Below, piece by piece: positions 12,291 to 24,760 of a stretch of 64,000 nucleotides of DNA; the first letter of the stretch is position 1, and each line of letters begins with the position of its first letter. Location: NCBI GenBank assembly GCA_946699065.1, contig CAMPDV010000509.1, forward strand, positions 181,264 through 245,263, read 5' to 3'. A model generated the notes under the pieces. It was given only the letters and a program-made list of their open reading frames with translations, was not told the DNA's origin and ran no database searches. The DNA is from Loxodes magnus (lineage: Eukaryota; Ciliophora; Karyorelictea; Loxodida; Loxodidae). Position numbers and translations under genes: made by a program.

Positions 12291-13558
12291 CCATTCTTAT
12301 TCCTATATATTCATGTAATAGAAGAAAAACATCTTCCACTTTATATTTAGAATTTATAAGTCAAAAGTACAAGAACTAGAAAATAGGAATGTGGATGTTT
12401 TTGAGAGAGATGGTGGAGAGAATCTTAGCTCTGTAGTTGAAGTTTAACAAGTATAACTAAGTTACTGAAAGATCTCTTGATACAGTAGATATTAATCTAA
12501 GGCTAATAAGAGGAATAGAAGTAAAAACCCTAGTTAGATTGACTAGTAGCATTTAACTCTATACTACAAGTAATATTATTAAGTCTCTGTATATAATGAG
12601 AGTAAACATCACATCCAGAAAGCAAATTTATTAAGTAGGAGAATGTTTTACAATTGGATGGGATTTACTTAGCAAAGGTATAAGGGAAAAATTAGAGTTT
12701 AAGATAACTGTTAATAGATAGAAAAGTTACTATAATAAGGAAATCTAACATAATAATTCTACTTATACTAAGCAGTTAAATATTATAAGTCAGATATGTA
12801 ACTACACTTTATACCTGTTTCACTTATAAAAAGTAACTAAATAAGATACAGTTAAATAGATAAGATTTATCAGATACTAAGGATTTAGAAAAGATATGAA
12901 AAAATAAAGTTAAAAGAAATATCTAGTAAATCTAAGTATTTAATGGAATAGAGTTAAATAAGAATTACTTATCAAAATAATTAAGATAGGAAATAAAATA
13001 GTATTAGTTAACTATATAAGAGCTATATTAATAGCTAAGTATAAATCTATTAATAATTAAGATATATAAAGTAGTTTAGATAATACTTACCATTAAAGTA
13101 ACAATTAGAAGTATAATAGGATAGTAATAGGAGTGCTTTTATTTAAAATACTGACTAGGTTAAAAAAAAATAATATCTTAATGCACAGATAATAAGAATT
13201 TAATAAAATGATAGAATAATAAAGAAATTATTTAATTATAAAAGTTAAATAATAATTACTATTAATTGGATATTTATGATAAATAAACCAACTAGTTTTA
13301 GTAAATCAATTAGTATAACTATATATAATAGAAAATTGAGGAGAGTTAATGAAACATTTGATTATGAAAGATAATTTTTTAACTAATAAAAGAATAATTT
13401 AATTTATAGACTTTAATTAAATTTAATTAATCTTAGGATCTTAATAATCAATTTTATGTACTAAATAAGTAAGCAATCTGTTATAAATAATAATAATAAT
13501 AATGTATTAACGTGAATCATCCTCGTATGGTTTATCACGAGTATGTTTATAAATTGAT
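12291..13558. other. Unassigned stretch downstream of the Gag-like ORF
   Basis: If the ORF at 13559-14269 belonged to a retrotransposon, a polymerase would be expected here on the minus strand. I did not find YxDD, DDE or other polymerase or integrase motifs. The plus strand has a long frame without obvious breaks (about 12360-13480), but this has no weight under this code. A short ATA-repeat lies at about 13483-13502. Confidence 0.4.
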
Positions 13559-14269
13559 TCAAAAATTCAAGAATTCTCCAGAATCTTGCTCTTCTATTGC
13601 ATACAGATTTTCACAGAATTAGTCCTTCTTAATGATTGGTATTTTGCTTCAATCTCAATTATTACTTAAAATTTACCTCGCTCTCCTATTTTAAGCATTT
13701 ATAATATCCTGCAATAATTAATCACTGTTGTATAACCCTTTCTTGTAAAGTTATCCTTCTTTGGAGCAGTATAGTTTATTTAATTTGATCCAAGTATTTC
13801 AGTTTTCTTATTATTATTTTTTCTTGAAGTAATAACAATCTCTGAAGATATGTCAGATTTTTTAGCAATAAAAGCATTTAATTGTACAGTTTCTTGAAAT
13901 GCGTCCCATCTTGTAGCATTTTTAGTAGCGTTATATTATTTTAATTTTCTTCGTGGGAATTGCTTTAATTTCATTTTCTACTTCCATAGGATCATATTAA
14001 GGATTCGAAATGAGTTGATTGTTATGACTCAATTTTTCAATTTGCTTGATTTTTTACTCCATTTTTTCCATTTCTTGGTTAAGTTAGAGCATTGAAGGCT
14101 TGAGAGAAATTTCCATTTTTAGCCAAATGTTTTCGTTATAAAGCTGGGTGATAGTACTAGCTAATGAACTAACCCTTTAGGTTAAGTCTTAAACTGAATC
14201 TTAAAGCTTTTTAATATCAGCTATCAAAGAGTAAATTTCAATGAGTTTATCTTATTGTTGATTGTTCAT
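13559..14269 (-). CDS. Gag-like protein with CCHC zinc knuckle, ~236 aa
   Basis: The ATG is at 14267-14269. Residues 1-100 are Gln/Leu-rich and likely coiled coil. They are followed by a canonical CCHC zinc knuckle, CFYCQKIWHIFRDC (C-x2-C-x4-H-x4-C), just after a degenerate first knuckle (CYKMGRISRNC, lacking the second Cys and the His). Such double knuckles are typical of the nucleocapsid part of retrotransposon Gag and of some LINE ORF1 proteins. The TGA taken as stop (13559-13561) could also be read as Trp, so the C-terminus is uncertain. The 5' half is repeated at 1-167. It is transcribed away from the kelch pseudogene at 14454. No polymerase was found, so it may be a relic or a domesticated ORF. 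Confidence 0.55.
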
Positions 14270-16145
14270 TTTATTTTAAGATTTTTGCTTTTTTAAGTCA
14301 TCTTTTTTAAGCTATAATAAATAAGACTATCATAATAGAAGTTTAGATATTTGCTAGTAGGATAAGAAAGAGAATTAAACTAAATAAGAGTAGATAACTT
14401 AGGATCTTATTTAAAATCAAATTAAAGAGGGAAACTTAAATAATGCTTGTAATAAATTGCAGAAACAACTATAGATCAGTGTGAGTTAAAGAGATAGAAG
14501 ATAGATAGCTTATGAGAACAGTTGCATAAATAGGATTAGAAATAGTAGGAATGGAATATATAGAGTTAAGAGAGCTAAAATGTGTATAAAAATGTCTTAT
14601 AAGAACTATATGAAAGTAAGTTGTTCTGAGAGTAAAGAGGAAAAATGGATATTTAAAGGAGTTAATAAGAAGATAGAATATCGAAACTGAATTCAATGTT
14701 AATTGATTATGCTTAGTAGTTGTAAAGTATAAATTAAGAGTAAAGAAATAGTAGAGATAAGATAGTTTAACTAGAAGAAGATAATTAGAAATAAGGCTTA
14801 AAGATTGAACAGAGTGAGTAGATAAAAAACTTGTAGGAGGAAAATTAAAGCAGGAGGAAGTAAAATGATGAACTGACTTAATAAAATTCAAAGTTAAACT
14901 AAATGATTAAGACAAAAACATAATAAAAGAAGAACTAGAACAAGTTAGCCAGACCTTAAGTTAAAAGAACAAGTAACTAGAAGAGCTTATAATAAAATAG
15001 CTTATAGGAACAACAACAAGTCTTCCATACAGTGAACTAAATATTTAAGAATAAAGCAAGCATCAAATATTATATAGTAAAAAAGCATATCATCTTAAAC
15101 ATATGTTTAGTCAGTAATATCCAATTTGTCAATTTTATATTAAAATTATACTTCCTGTTATTAGACTAGTAACAGTTAGATAATTTTAGTAGGAGGTAAG
15201 ATTAAAGCACAAAAATGTAGAATGTTTTAAAGATAGAAAGTGATAAAATAGTAAGACAATCAAATTTACTATTCCCCAGAAAGAAAGCTTCATTATCATT
15301 TGATAATTTAAATGCCATCTATATTATAGGAGGATTATATGCTTAAGGCAATTACTTGAACGAATGTGAGGTATATGATATCAATAATAGCAAATGCCTT
15401 TTAATAGCACAACATATATATAAAGGAGTACTACATGGAACTTGTTATGCATATGATATGATATTACACTCGGAGGAGACTACAATATAATAAACTCTAA
15501 ATAATGCAAAGATTCTATATGCTTTTATGATATAACAACTAATAAATGGCAACAATCCGCTACGATAAAATTACCAAAATAAGCCTCATCTGTATCAGTC
15601 ATTTATATATAAGAAAAGGAATAAGTGCTTATATGGGATAATAACAATTGCTTATAGTAAACATTATTGTTTGATTGAAAAACTATAACAGAAAACGGAG
15701 AAGCATTTCCTAATATAGGCTCATCGTTTTGATATAATGGGATTTATAATAAAAATAAAGTATGAATATACTCATCATCTTCTTATCAACAGCGGATGTT
15801 ATATTACTATGATATAAATGCAGCAAGCAATAGGAAGTGGGAAAAGTGTTAGTTATGAGACATTAACGTTAATATATTTTATCTTATCTCATTGTTTTTC
15901 TTCAGTTACTTATAGTTTAACTTCCATTTTACGTTTGAATTGCATACCATGATATATAAATATTATTCCTGTCTAAATGTCTATATTACAAAAGTAATTA
16001 TACTATTTCTAAGGGAAAGACGGAATAGTCTTGAGTAAGTACTATTAAAAGGAACTATTACAACTGAGATAGGAGACTAAGATCCTAATAACTTAAATCA
16101 AGGAGTTAAATGAAGGTGTTGACATTTGATAAACTGCAGTTAAGA
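14104..16145. repeat. Direct segmental duplication, right copy (mate 1-2205)
   Basis: This is the same segment as 1-2205, including the 5' part of the Gag-like ORF and the truncated kelch pseudogene. It lacks about 255 bp of coiled-coil sequence near 14985 but retains about 65 bp near 14826-14897 that the left copy lost. Two copies with different losses imply the duplication preceded the deletions. Confidence 0.85.
14454..15858 (+). pseudogene. Truncated coiled-coil/kelch gene, second copy
   Basis: This is the sister of 355-1919. It keeps the reading frame through the stretch near 15370-15420, where that copy is broken (GNYLNECEVYDI, then LLIAQHIYKG with CAA for Gln). It then shifts frame near 15463, where one T is missing from the FT-LGG motif. 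It ends at the family's conserved TGA (15856-15858). RING and B-box are absent. It is useful as a reference: its CAA codon stands where intact paralogues have TAA or TAG. Confidence 0.8.
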
Positions 16146-16296
16146 TACAACAAGAGAATAAATAACTGAAAAAGGAAACTAGCAGCAAATCTGAAACAGG
16201 AGGTAAACATGAAAGTCAATAAATGGAAGTGAATGCCAGTCAGTTTACCTTATATACACAATTAATAATCCAATAAAAGAGGCCGATGGAGACTCT
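16146..16296. other. Junction after the duplicated segment
   Basis: Similarity to the left copy ends at about 16145. This short stretch leads into the unassigned reading frame that starts at 16297. No signal was recognised. Confidence 0.3.
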
Positions 16297-17460
16297 ATGG
16301 ATATTGAGAGAGACCAAAAATAGTTTTCACCAATAGTTGAAGAACTTTATTAAGATGTTGATTCTGCAAGATGACAGAACATCTGGTAAGACAATTTTAA
16401 TAGTTTAATATTAAGTGAAGAAAAGAGGTAAAAATACTATGGAGTAAACTAAGTAAAATAAATTGGTCACAAGAAGGTAAGATTTACGGAGAAAGTTATA
16501 GAAAGAAAGGAATTACATGAATCAATAACAGAGTAAAATAATAAATATCAAGAAAAATGGCAAAAGAAACAACAGAATGCATAATTCTAAAAACAAAAAG
16601 AGGAATGATTAACAGAACATTATGAAGATAGAGCTTAACAGAAAGAATTGAAGAAAGCTATTAATAATTTCGGTAGTGGCAAGAAGTTTTTATAAGCGAT
16701 AGTTCAATTAGACTTAACTAAAACTGCGATGATTCTATTAAAGTAAGTTGATTTTAATGATCAGACAATACTAAGAGAGAGTTGCTTTTATAAGTAAATA
16801 TTTAAAATGCTGAAGCTGAGCTTTTGATATAATATAAAAGACGCTGGAGATAGCAAAATAAAAGGCTATCTTGTCTTTAAAGAAAAAGAAGGTTTCTAGT
16901 CTATAGAAAAATAAGAAATTTAGAAAATGGAAGAATAGATTAATGATGAAGGATTATCACTCCTTTATATGATTTCAAAGCGAGAATTTAGTTAATTAGA
17001 AGCTCATGAATATCCATTTAAACTTTGTAGAAAGAATGATGAACTAGAAAAGAGATCTCCAAGTCATGTGATATACTAAAATTAGTAAAAGTAGAGATTC
17101 ATTGTCAATATTTAAAGCTAGCAGAATATAAACGCGTAAAGTAGATTCTAATGCAGGACAAGACTAAGAATTTGCAATGAAAGAGGATATCGAAGGAATA
17201 AAAAAATTACAATAAAATGAATCTTCTAAACTGAAGAAATTAAAAGAAAAGTAACTGGATTTTAGCAAATGAAAACTTAAATAAAGAAATGCTATCACCT
17301 TGACTTAACCTTTTATTTAGTAAAGAGTTGTGAAATGTGCCAGAAAAGGAAGAAAGAAAAGAGTAAGAATCATAAAAATCTATAGTAAGATTGCTTTAAT
17401 AAAAATGGATGCTTTTATAGAGGAATTTTGCATCTCAATATGCATCCTGATGAATGCTGA
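16297..17460 (+). CDS. Candidate 387-codon ORF with Cys/His-rich C-terminus, unrecognised
   Basis: One frame runs from ATG 16297 to TGA 17458-17460 with four internal TGAs. The N-terminal half is charged and probably coiled coil. The C-terminal end is Cys/His-rich (SCEMC, then DC, GC and HPDEC over about 45 residues), which could bind zinc. The middle, around 17090-17300, reads at least as well in a neighbouring frame, so a frameshift or short intron is possible. I do not recognise the family. Openness is weak evidence here, and the call rests on the Cys/His cluster. Confidence 0.25.
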
Positions 17461-18860
17461 TCTAGAAACTAGCTGGTTATAAAAATGAAAGTTAGAAGAT
17501 TCTTTAAACATTTCTTGACTTTAATATTTAATTATCTTATTAGTCAAGAAATTCAATCGATAATTCAGAGCACGATGATTAATTTACTATGCTATGGTAA
17601 TTAAACTTGAAAGTTCGAAAAGTAGAGATAAAAAAGAATTATACAAATGAACATTTTAAAATGAAAACATTTAGAAAAGTAATTAGATATCATAGATTAA
17701 ACTTACAAGATGGTGTTAATTAATTTAATTATCATTTGATAGTAAATCAAGCTTTATAAGTTAAGTAATGTAAGAATAGTTAATTATTCTATATGTTGGA
17801 ATTTAAATAGGAAGGAATATTCTATAATTGAGATCGATTTAAACCTTGGCATTAGGAAGTTTTCCATGCGCGAAGAACAGAGCAAGAATCTTGACAGGAA
17901 CCAAGAGGGACAAGACGTGAGGCATCAAATAGCGTTTATGTTGTAAGATGCTTGTTACTAAAATCTCTTAGGGTATAATTCAGATCATGGCTCCATATAA
18001 GAAAAAGCTCACAAGGGAATGAAAACGAAGACTTCAAAAAATGTATTAAAATAGATGTGCGTCATTGAGATACTATTCGCTATATAATTTTATGTTTTAA
18101 TTAAATCTCATTCATTTTCAATAGGAGCAACTAAAGATTTAATGTCTTTAGAAATTACTTAAAATAAACCCCTCAATAATATAAGCATCTACAAAGGATC
18201 TTATCAACTTTAACCCTTTTACACTTTATAATATTCATTTTAATAATTGCAATCACTGTTTCTAATCAAATATCATTCGGAAATCTTCAACACATCATAG
18301 CTGCCAATCTATTCTCAGTGCTTATTCAAAGTACAGCAGCATCAAAACTCAAAAATAATTACTTTCGAAGCTAAATCAAGGCTAATACCAGTAAAGCATA
18401 TGCAGAGCTCTAGTCACTAGATTTTATGAGATACTAGACTAAAAATGACTTAGATGACAATAAAAATCGAAGAACTTAAAAGATACAGCAGAAATATAGA
18501 AGTAGTGAAGTAATTTAAAAAGACCCAATAACTTAAAAATAACATCAATCCTATATTATGTTCAGAGAAGTTGACATTTTATCTCTAAGAAATATTAAAT
18601 AACATAGGAGTTTTAGTTTTGAAATTACTCTAAATCTGTTTTAATTAAAATCATATTAAGGGAAAACAACATTTTGACCAAAGAATAGTGAAAAATTAAA
18701 TCTAAAGAAGTGAGTGCATCTAATTATCTAGCAATCATTTTTCAATATAAACAATCGAATAGTTTTAGTAATATTTTAAGGAAAAATAGTGAGTAAGAAA
18801 ATTCTTTCGTTAATGAAGAAGTTCTTAACTTAAAAGATATTGAGCAAAATGAATAATATA
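17461..18860. other. Unassigned stretch, possible membrane segment
   Basis: In one plus-strand frame about 18150-18350 reads as two adjacent hydrophobic stretches (LHFIIFILIIAITV followed by IIAANLFSVLI), which could be membrane segments. Other frames of the same stretch are equally open. No gene is claimed. Confidence 0.25.
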
Positions 18861-18869
18861 AAGCTCATA

Positions 18870-19640
18870 AAAATTGTTTCATTTATTAGAGACTTAGTTT
18901 CATTTAATCTTATATCTTCCACCTAGATCACTAGATCATTAGATCGTTATAGACCTTATATGTTTCAATCAATTCATAGTTATAGGAGTAATGATAAAAA
19001 CTATACCATAGTTTTATGGAATATGAGTGTCTACTTAGTAATTTTGATCTTATTGAGATAAATAATATTCTTTTGTATGTAAATAACTAAGATAGGTTGT
19101 TACTTTTTACTCTTTTATTCTAAAATTACGAATTTTTCATTTTTATATTGCTCCAAACGTTTATCTAGATGTATTAACTAATATATTTGCTCAGCTTTTA
19201 TTTTTTAGTACCAATTTCTTATAATTATTCCTTATAGTCTTAATTTAGTCATTCAAATGCTACTTTAGAATTTTTTAACTCTTTTCCTCATTCAATAAAC
19301 TATTTATCTACTCTTCTAAATAACCTCTCACTTATACTTCTCAATTTAACTGCTCTTACAGTATAGTAATTTTTGATTAATTAGAATTAAGATATTATAG
19401 ATAGTTAACTAACTACCATAAAATAACTTCCTATAATACTCTCTTTCCTAGCTCTAATGTAAACGCTTTAAGATTATGATCTAAGATTTATTTTTCTTAA
19501 TTTTTAAATCACTATAATGCTCTTATTTATGCTTATTATAACTATAGCACTATATTATATATAGAAGCTTCTTTCTTAATTGAACTATATTTTAATAACT
19601 CTATTAAATATTTATTAACTGTTTTCTAATTTTCGATCTG
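18870..19640 (-). repeat. Second copy of the coiled-coil region (mate ~20400-21200)
   Basis: The stretch parallels 20400-21200 in the same orientation, including the hallmark TAGATCACTAGATCAT at 18925 and 20409 and a shared run around 19090-19190 / 20575-20690. On the minus strand it follows the kelch end of the gene at 19651-22294. It therefore represents the coiled-coil part of another, otherwise missing, family member. It may come from a tandem duplication followed by deletion. Confidence 0.6.
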
Positions 19641-19650
19641 TCTCTCTTTC

Positions 19651-22294
19651 TCATTCACTACTTGGAGTTAATTCATTCCTCCTCCATTCTTGTCCTAGTC
19701 ATCCCTTTATGTCGTAATCATATATCACATTAGACTTTGCTTGGTTTTCATTGCTCCACATCCATATCCTATTATTCTAATATATACTATTATATCAGAA
19801 GGCCTATGCTGACTATATATACGGATATTATTACCCGTCATTGATTATCTCCTTTTAGTCATAAACACATGTTTAGTTGAGGTTATTTCAATTGTCCCAT
19901 ATATAAACTTATTCATTCTCCGTCACATAGAGACTTACTAGTGAAGATGCAGGCTTTGGTAATTTAATCGAATGCTAATACCACTAGTTCAAAATGATGT
20001 CATACGATGAAAAAGAATCCGTTGATTTGAAGTCATTTGTTCTATTTTGACTTTATATGTGGCCACCTATGATTCATATTCTTTAGTTCTATACATGAAT
20101 AGCATTATAGTATATATAGTCTTAGTAGCTTTTTAGAGACTTTGTTTCATTTGCTTTTATGTCATATAATTCACTTTAATTAAGGTAATTATCATAAGGA
20201 TGAGATTATGCTTAATAAAATGTTGGATCCAAACCTCCTATGATATACACTAAATTGTCATAGTCATGTCCCAATTAGGATACTGATCTAGGCGTTATTA
20301 AATTAGCTGATGTTTTTATAGCTGCTTCGTTTTTATTTTTGCTGTTAGTGTTGTTGGTGGAATCAGTTATCTAAAATATTTTATCCAAAAATGATTTAGC
20401 ATCTTTACCTCCAACCTAGATCACTAGATCATCATTGATCTAATATGTTGATGATCAATTCATATCTATAGCTGTCATATTAGATATATTATTGTAGTGG
20501 AAAGACTTATAAATGTTGTCTAACTAGTAACTCTAAATCTTATTAGTGTTCCATAGTATCCTTTTATATGTAGATAGCTAAGATGGGTTGTTTTTTTTTA
20601 CCCTTATTATTCTAAAATTATGGACTTTTTCATTTTTTATATCACTCCAATCGTTTATCTAGACATTTTAACTAATATACTCACTCAATCTTTACTTACT
20701 TTGCTACATCTCTTATAATTAATTTTTAAAATCCTAATTGAGTTTTTCATATGCTTCTTTCGATCTTTCTAAATTCTCTTACTCTTTCAATAAGAAAATT
20801 GTCTACTCTTATAGCTAGTTTCTCTCATATATTATCTTTTATATCTTTTCTTATAGTTAGATAATAATATGTTCACTACTAAGCTCCTATTGTCTATTGA
20901 TTTACTATTACTAAAGTAATTATTCTTATTATTCATTTAATTTATTTTTCAATAGAATGATTTCCTTTCTACACTCATTTAACTAGTTAGTTAGATCAGT
21001 AATTTACCAGTCTTTTATTATCTTTAGCTTGTTTATCTTATACCTATTATTAAAGATTAAGGCTTTCTTACTTGCTTAAGTTGAGATCTTAATCTAGTTT
21101 TTAAATCTAATTATTCTTATCCTTAGATTATAAATTTAACTCACCGATTTACTTTACTTATTACTATATCTAGTCCTCCTTGTATTTTAGCTTAATCTAA
21201 TACTCAATCTCTTTTTCTATGATTTTTATTGTGAAATCATTTAAATCCTATATCCTGTTAACTTTATCGGTACTTTGATGTCTTATAATATTGAGTAGAT
21301 TTTCTTAATGTGAGATTTATTATTTTAGCACTTCAATCTGTTTTTGATATTCTTCTTATTACATTTCTTATTAACGAAGTTAGTTCGCATTTTCTTTATA
21401 TATCTGTTTTAGTGCTTACTGTAACTGTTTTATCTTATTAGCTTATGTGATATTATCTTAATATACTTAGTTGTGCTAAAGTTATTCCATTAGATGTGCT
21501 AGCATTTTATCTTAGAGAGTCTGAATATTTAAACTATCTTAACTTAAGATATAATTGGATTATGGCATGTTTTAGAACTTATCCTGTATTGTTAATTCTA
21601 GCTGGTTCAATTAGCTCTTCTTATTCTCACATTGACTAATACTATCTTACTACATACTTGAGATAGCATTTATCTAACTATCTATTTGGTGATAGTAATC
21701 ATAAGTACTTTTAATGATCTACATCCACATTTCTGCCTGTAACTATTATTCATTTATCATCTTTTAGCAAGCTGACTAAATTTTTTAATTAGTCTATTGC
21801 TATATCTAGACTATATTTTCTAGTCTAGATTTCTACTATTAGCTTAGCTGTTTTTATCATTGATTTAAACTAGATATATAGAATTCTAATCTCTGCTAAA
21901 TAGCTTTGATGATAGACTCTATGTATCTCTTTAGTTCTTGAACTGCCTCTTATGAACCGATACATCTATGCCCTAGATGTGATGCTTACTCACATTACGC
22001 ACATATTCTTTCACCATCCTATATACAATACGAATAAAACTCCTACTGATGTATTTAGCATACATCCTAAAGACTAACTATCTATTCCTATTAATTAGCA
22101 AGATTCATGATCTTTAGTGTCTCGATTGATTTTTATGTAGTGATGCTATGTTTGATGCATACGAACTTTCTCTATACACTATATGCATCTTTCAAGCATT
22201 TCTCACAGATTATGCATCCACAGTCTAATAACATTTACCTTTTTAGCTCTTAATTGAACTCTTCTTCACATGCTTCACATTTATTTGCTTTCAT
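19651..22294 (-). pseudogene. TRIM-like RING/B-box/coiled-coil/kelch gene with a frame change
   Basis: The ATG at 22292-22294 opens a RING finger (CEAC, CGCIICEKC, CIKH) and a B-box 2 (CQIHQQEFYSYC, CAQC, SHLGH), then a long coiled coil, all in one frame to about 20600. Kelch repeats follow at 20285-19660 (IIGGLDPT, IWIIGGH, FWYNSIY, IWMWS) in a different frame, ending at TGA 19651-19653. The switch may lie at a run of nine T (20591-20599), where one base more or less would restore a single frame. A sequencing or assembly error is therefore as plausible as a true lesion. It is the most divergent complete family member in the window. Confidence 0.7.
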
Positions 22295-22769
22295 TTTATT
22301 TTTTAACTTTATTAGATTATTTCTATTAAACTAGAGTAATTAAGGTAATTAAGCTATAGAATACATTTCTTTTCAATTTTAAATTGAATGGAAAAAACTT
22401 CTCTCATAGCTTTATATTGTTTATTATGGAAACTTAGTAGAGAATTGTGTGGTTAGTAAGAGATGAAAACAAGAGTATGAAAAAAGGAGATGTATATGAT
22501 ATACTGAGAGCTATGCTTTTGCTATTATTATCAATCTTAAAGTTGTATGAGGGTTTGACGTTAGTTGGATTTCGATCCAGTTCTGGTGGTAGGTTTTTTT
22601 TAAAGTGGTTGAACTCCACGGTTACTTTTTCTATATGGATAGTTACTACCTCTCTTTCTCCATAATGGGGTTCCTTTTAACTCCCAAATTTTTCTTGTAA
22701 ATTTTATTATTAGCAATGTTTAATCTCGTCAGACCTGATCAGTCTTCTAGTTTCTTAAAATGCTTATAA
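22295..22769. other. Spacer between Gag-like stretch and RING gene
   Basis: This is the upstream flank of the minus-strand gene at 22294. Two overlapping standard-code ORFs on opposite strands (about 22434-22665) are present. Neither shows a recognised motif, and no RNA gene was recognised. Confidence 0.35.
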
Positions 22770-24760
22770 CTTAGGTAGTGCTTGAGTAAGTGCTCTGATG
22801 ATTTACAATAATAGCATTTTAAATCAAATTATAATGTTTTCGTTTTGAAATATAAGCTTTTTAATTTTTAAATAGTCTTAGTTATTGCTGAACTTGAAAT
22901 TGCACTGCTAACTTTTTCTAAAATGCCTCTTTATCTTTCTAAGATTCTTTAATTACATTGGTGCTTCCTATATTAAATTTGCTTATGAATATCAATACAA
23001 TTGCTCTTCTGTTACTATTTTATTTTGTTTAGTTGATTTCTAAAAAAAGAAGCTTCTAAATTCAGATCTTCGATATGTGTCATTAGCTATGTTATTCTCT
23101 CATAGAGGTTGAATATTTACTAATCCTGCTTGTTGAAAGTTATTTCTATTATAATTTCTTTTATCAAAGTACTTTCCGGAGGTCCTTGTTATCGTTTTCC
23201 TTATAACAAAGTAAAAAAATCAGCTGGCCCCCGATCCCCTCTTTATTTCCTTTGTGCCTTTTAAGTTAATTTTTCGATACTTAATTGTTTCCAAATTTTC
23301 CACCGATTTCCATTTTATGTTATCCATAATACTTGGAGATAAATTGTTTATATAGCTTAAATAAAATAGCTCAAATACTTAGCATTATAAGAAGCATCAA
23401 GAGAAGATTGCTTCATGACCTACCAGCTTACACTATCAGCATATTATTCTTCTTCAGTAGAGAATTTTTTTTATCGAGGGTTGCTTTTCTATTCCATTGT
23501 ATTATTAAGTATTAAAGGCTATTCTTGCTTACATATCCTTTATTTTAGATTTCCCTTATGATCTATTCTTTCTATGTGATTCTTCCTTTAATCTGCTGCA
23601 AATACGGACTTAGAATTTTTTCTATCGTAAAACTGAGCTTTCCAATTTTAAAATTTCCATAGAGTTTATTAAACCATTAGTTCTTTAATTAAGATCTCTC
23701 ATAGCCTTAGATAATTCTTAATTCTCTATCTAAAGTAGATAGAAAGATTGTTGATCACATTTAAATATAGTTATTGGACTTTGTTGGAGAGGTCTGTTAT
23801 TTCTTAGGTTACGATTTTTCTTAAACTCACACTAAAAGTTGGCAAATTAACTCTATATCAAAGCTAGTTTGCAAAGGACTATTTCTTACACTTCTTATAC
23901 CTTTTTACATACAAATGCCTTACCTTTTTTCTCTAATTAGTGGACTCTTTCTTGTCTATCAAATTTGAATACTTTTGTTTCGCTACCTTTGATCACATTT
24001 TGATCATCCAAACTGTTAATAAGCATTTAATTAGACAAAATAATGAAAACTTCTAACATATTTCAACTAAGCATTTCTCAACCTAAGTATCTATTTCAAT
24101 AGTTTCATCACATCCTATCTTAATAATGACGACTTAGTCTTCAATTATAGTTTATAAGTATTAAAGGAATTTATTGTCTCATAGGATACATAAAGAAGTA
24201 GGGATGCTTAGATTATTTTTAGACTGATACTTTTTTTATACTCTATCAACTATCAATTTCCCTTCCTACTCGAACTAATTAGTTTGATTAATTACTCTTT
24301 TTTTGCTTTTCAGGATAGCTTTAAATAATCTGAACCTGCAATTTACTAATTTTCAATCTTTACTGTCTTCTTTTTCAATTGTTCCATAGGAAACTCGAAT
24401 ATCCCTTTTATCCTTTCTTTCATCAGCTTAACTAGTCTTGCAGATTGAAATGAAGCTCCTTTATTTTTTAAGCTTAGTCTGATTTCCTTTTACTAAGGTA
24501 AGATCAAGAGATTAATGCTATTCACTTCTATTCTAAACTTAGTTGCTCATATGAAGTTATGCCTCCTTTAGTCAAAGTTTGGATAGCATTGAAGTGGCCG
24601 TTGGCAGAAAAGTGATGACGATTTTCTTGATGTAAAGAAGGGGGTTTTGAATGGCTATTTTCTAAGTTAGAAGATGTTAGGTCAGATAGCGAGGAGAATA
24701 GTAATTATAAGCTGCTGATTTTGAATGAATAGTTCAGTCTAACAACTTCAGATATTTGAT
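22770..24760 (-). other. Candidate Gag-like stretch with two zinc-knuckle-like motifs
   Basis: Minus-strand reading gives a knuckle-like CWQCKLVGHEAIFS near 23405-23450 (C-x2-C-x4-H, last Cys replaced by Ser). A second, CYYCKSSEHLLKHY, lies near 22816-22775 (last position Tyr). It is followed by YKHFKK, recalling CYYFKK after the knuckle at 13559-14269. The two lie in frames that differ by a 1-nt shift. The stretch before the first reads as a Lys/Gln-rich protein in one frame. It lies directly upstream of the TRIM-like gene starting at 22294, repeating the neighbourhood seen at 14 kb. This is likely a decayed retroelement Gag, on motif evidence only. Confidence 0.35.

Noticed and set aside
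12360-13480. Long open frames across most non-family regions (also 6690-7780, 22930-26280, 49250-51600)
   Set aside because: With TAA, TAG and TGA all readable as amino acids every frame is open, and TGA frequency is about that of chance. Without motifs or paralogue support these are not called genes.
13483-13502. Short ATA repeat
   Set aside because: It is a trivial microsatellite in AT-rich DNA.
17820-17860. Reading IEIDLNLGIRKFS reminiscent of TnpB/OrfB transposases
   Set aside because: There is no zinc ribbon or further RuvC motif in order, and adjacent frames are equally open.
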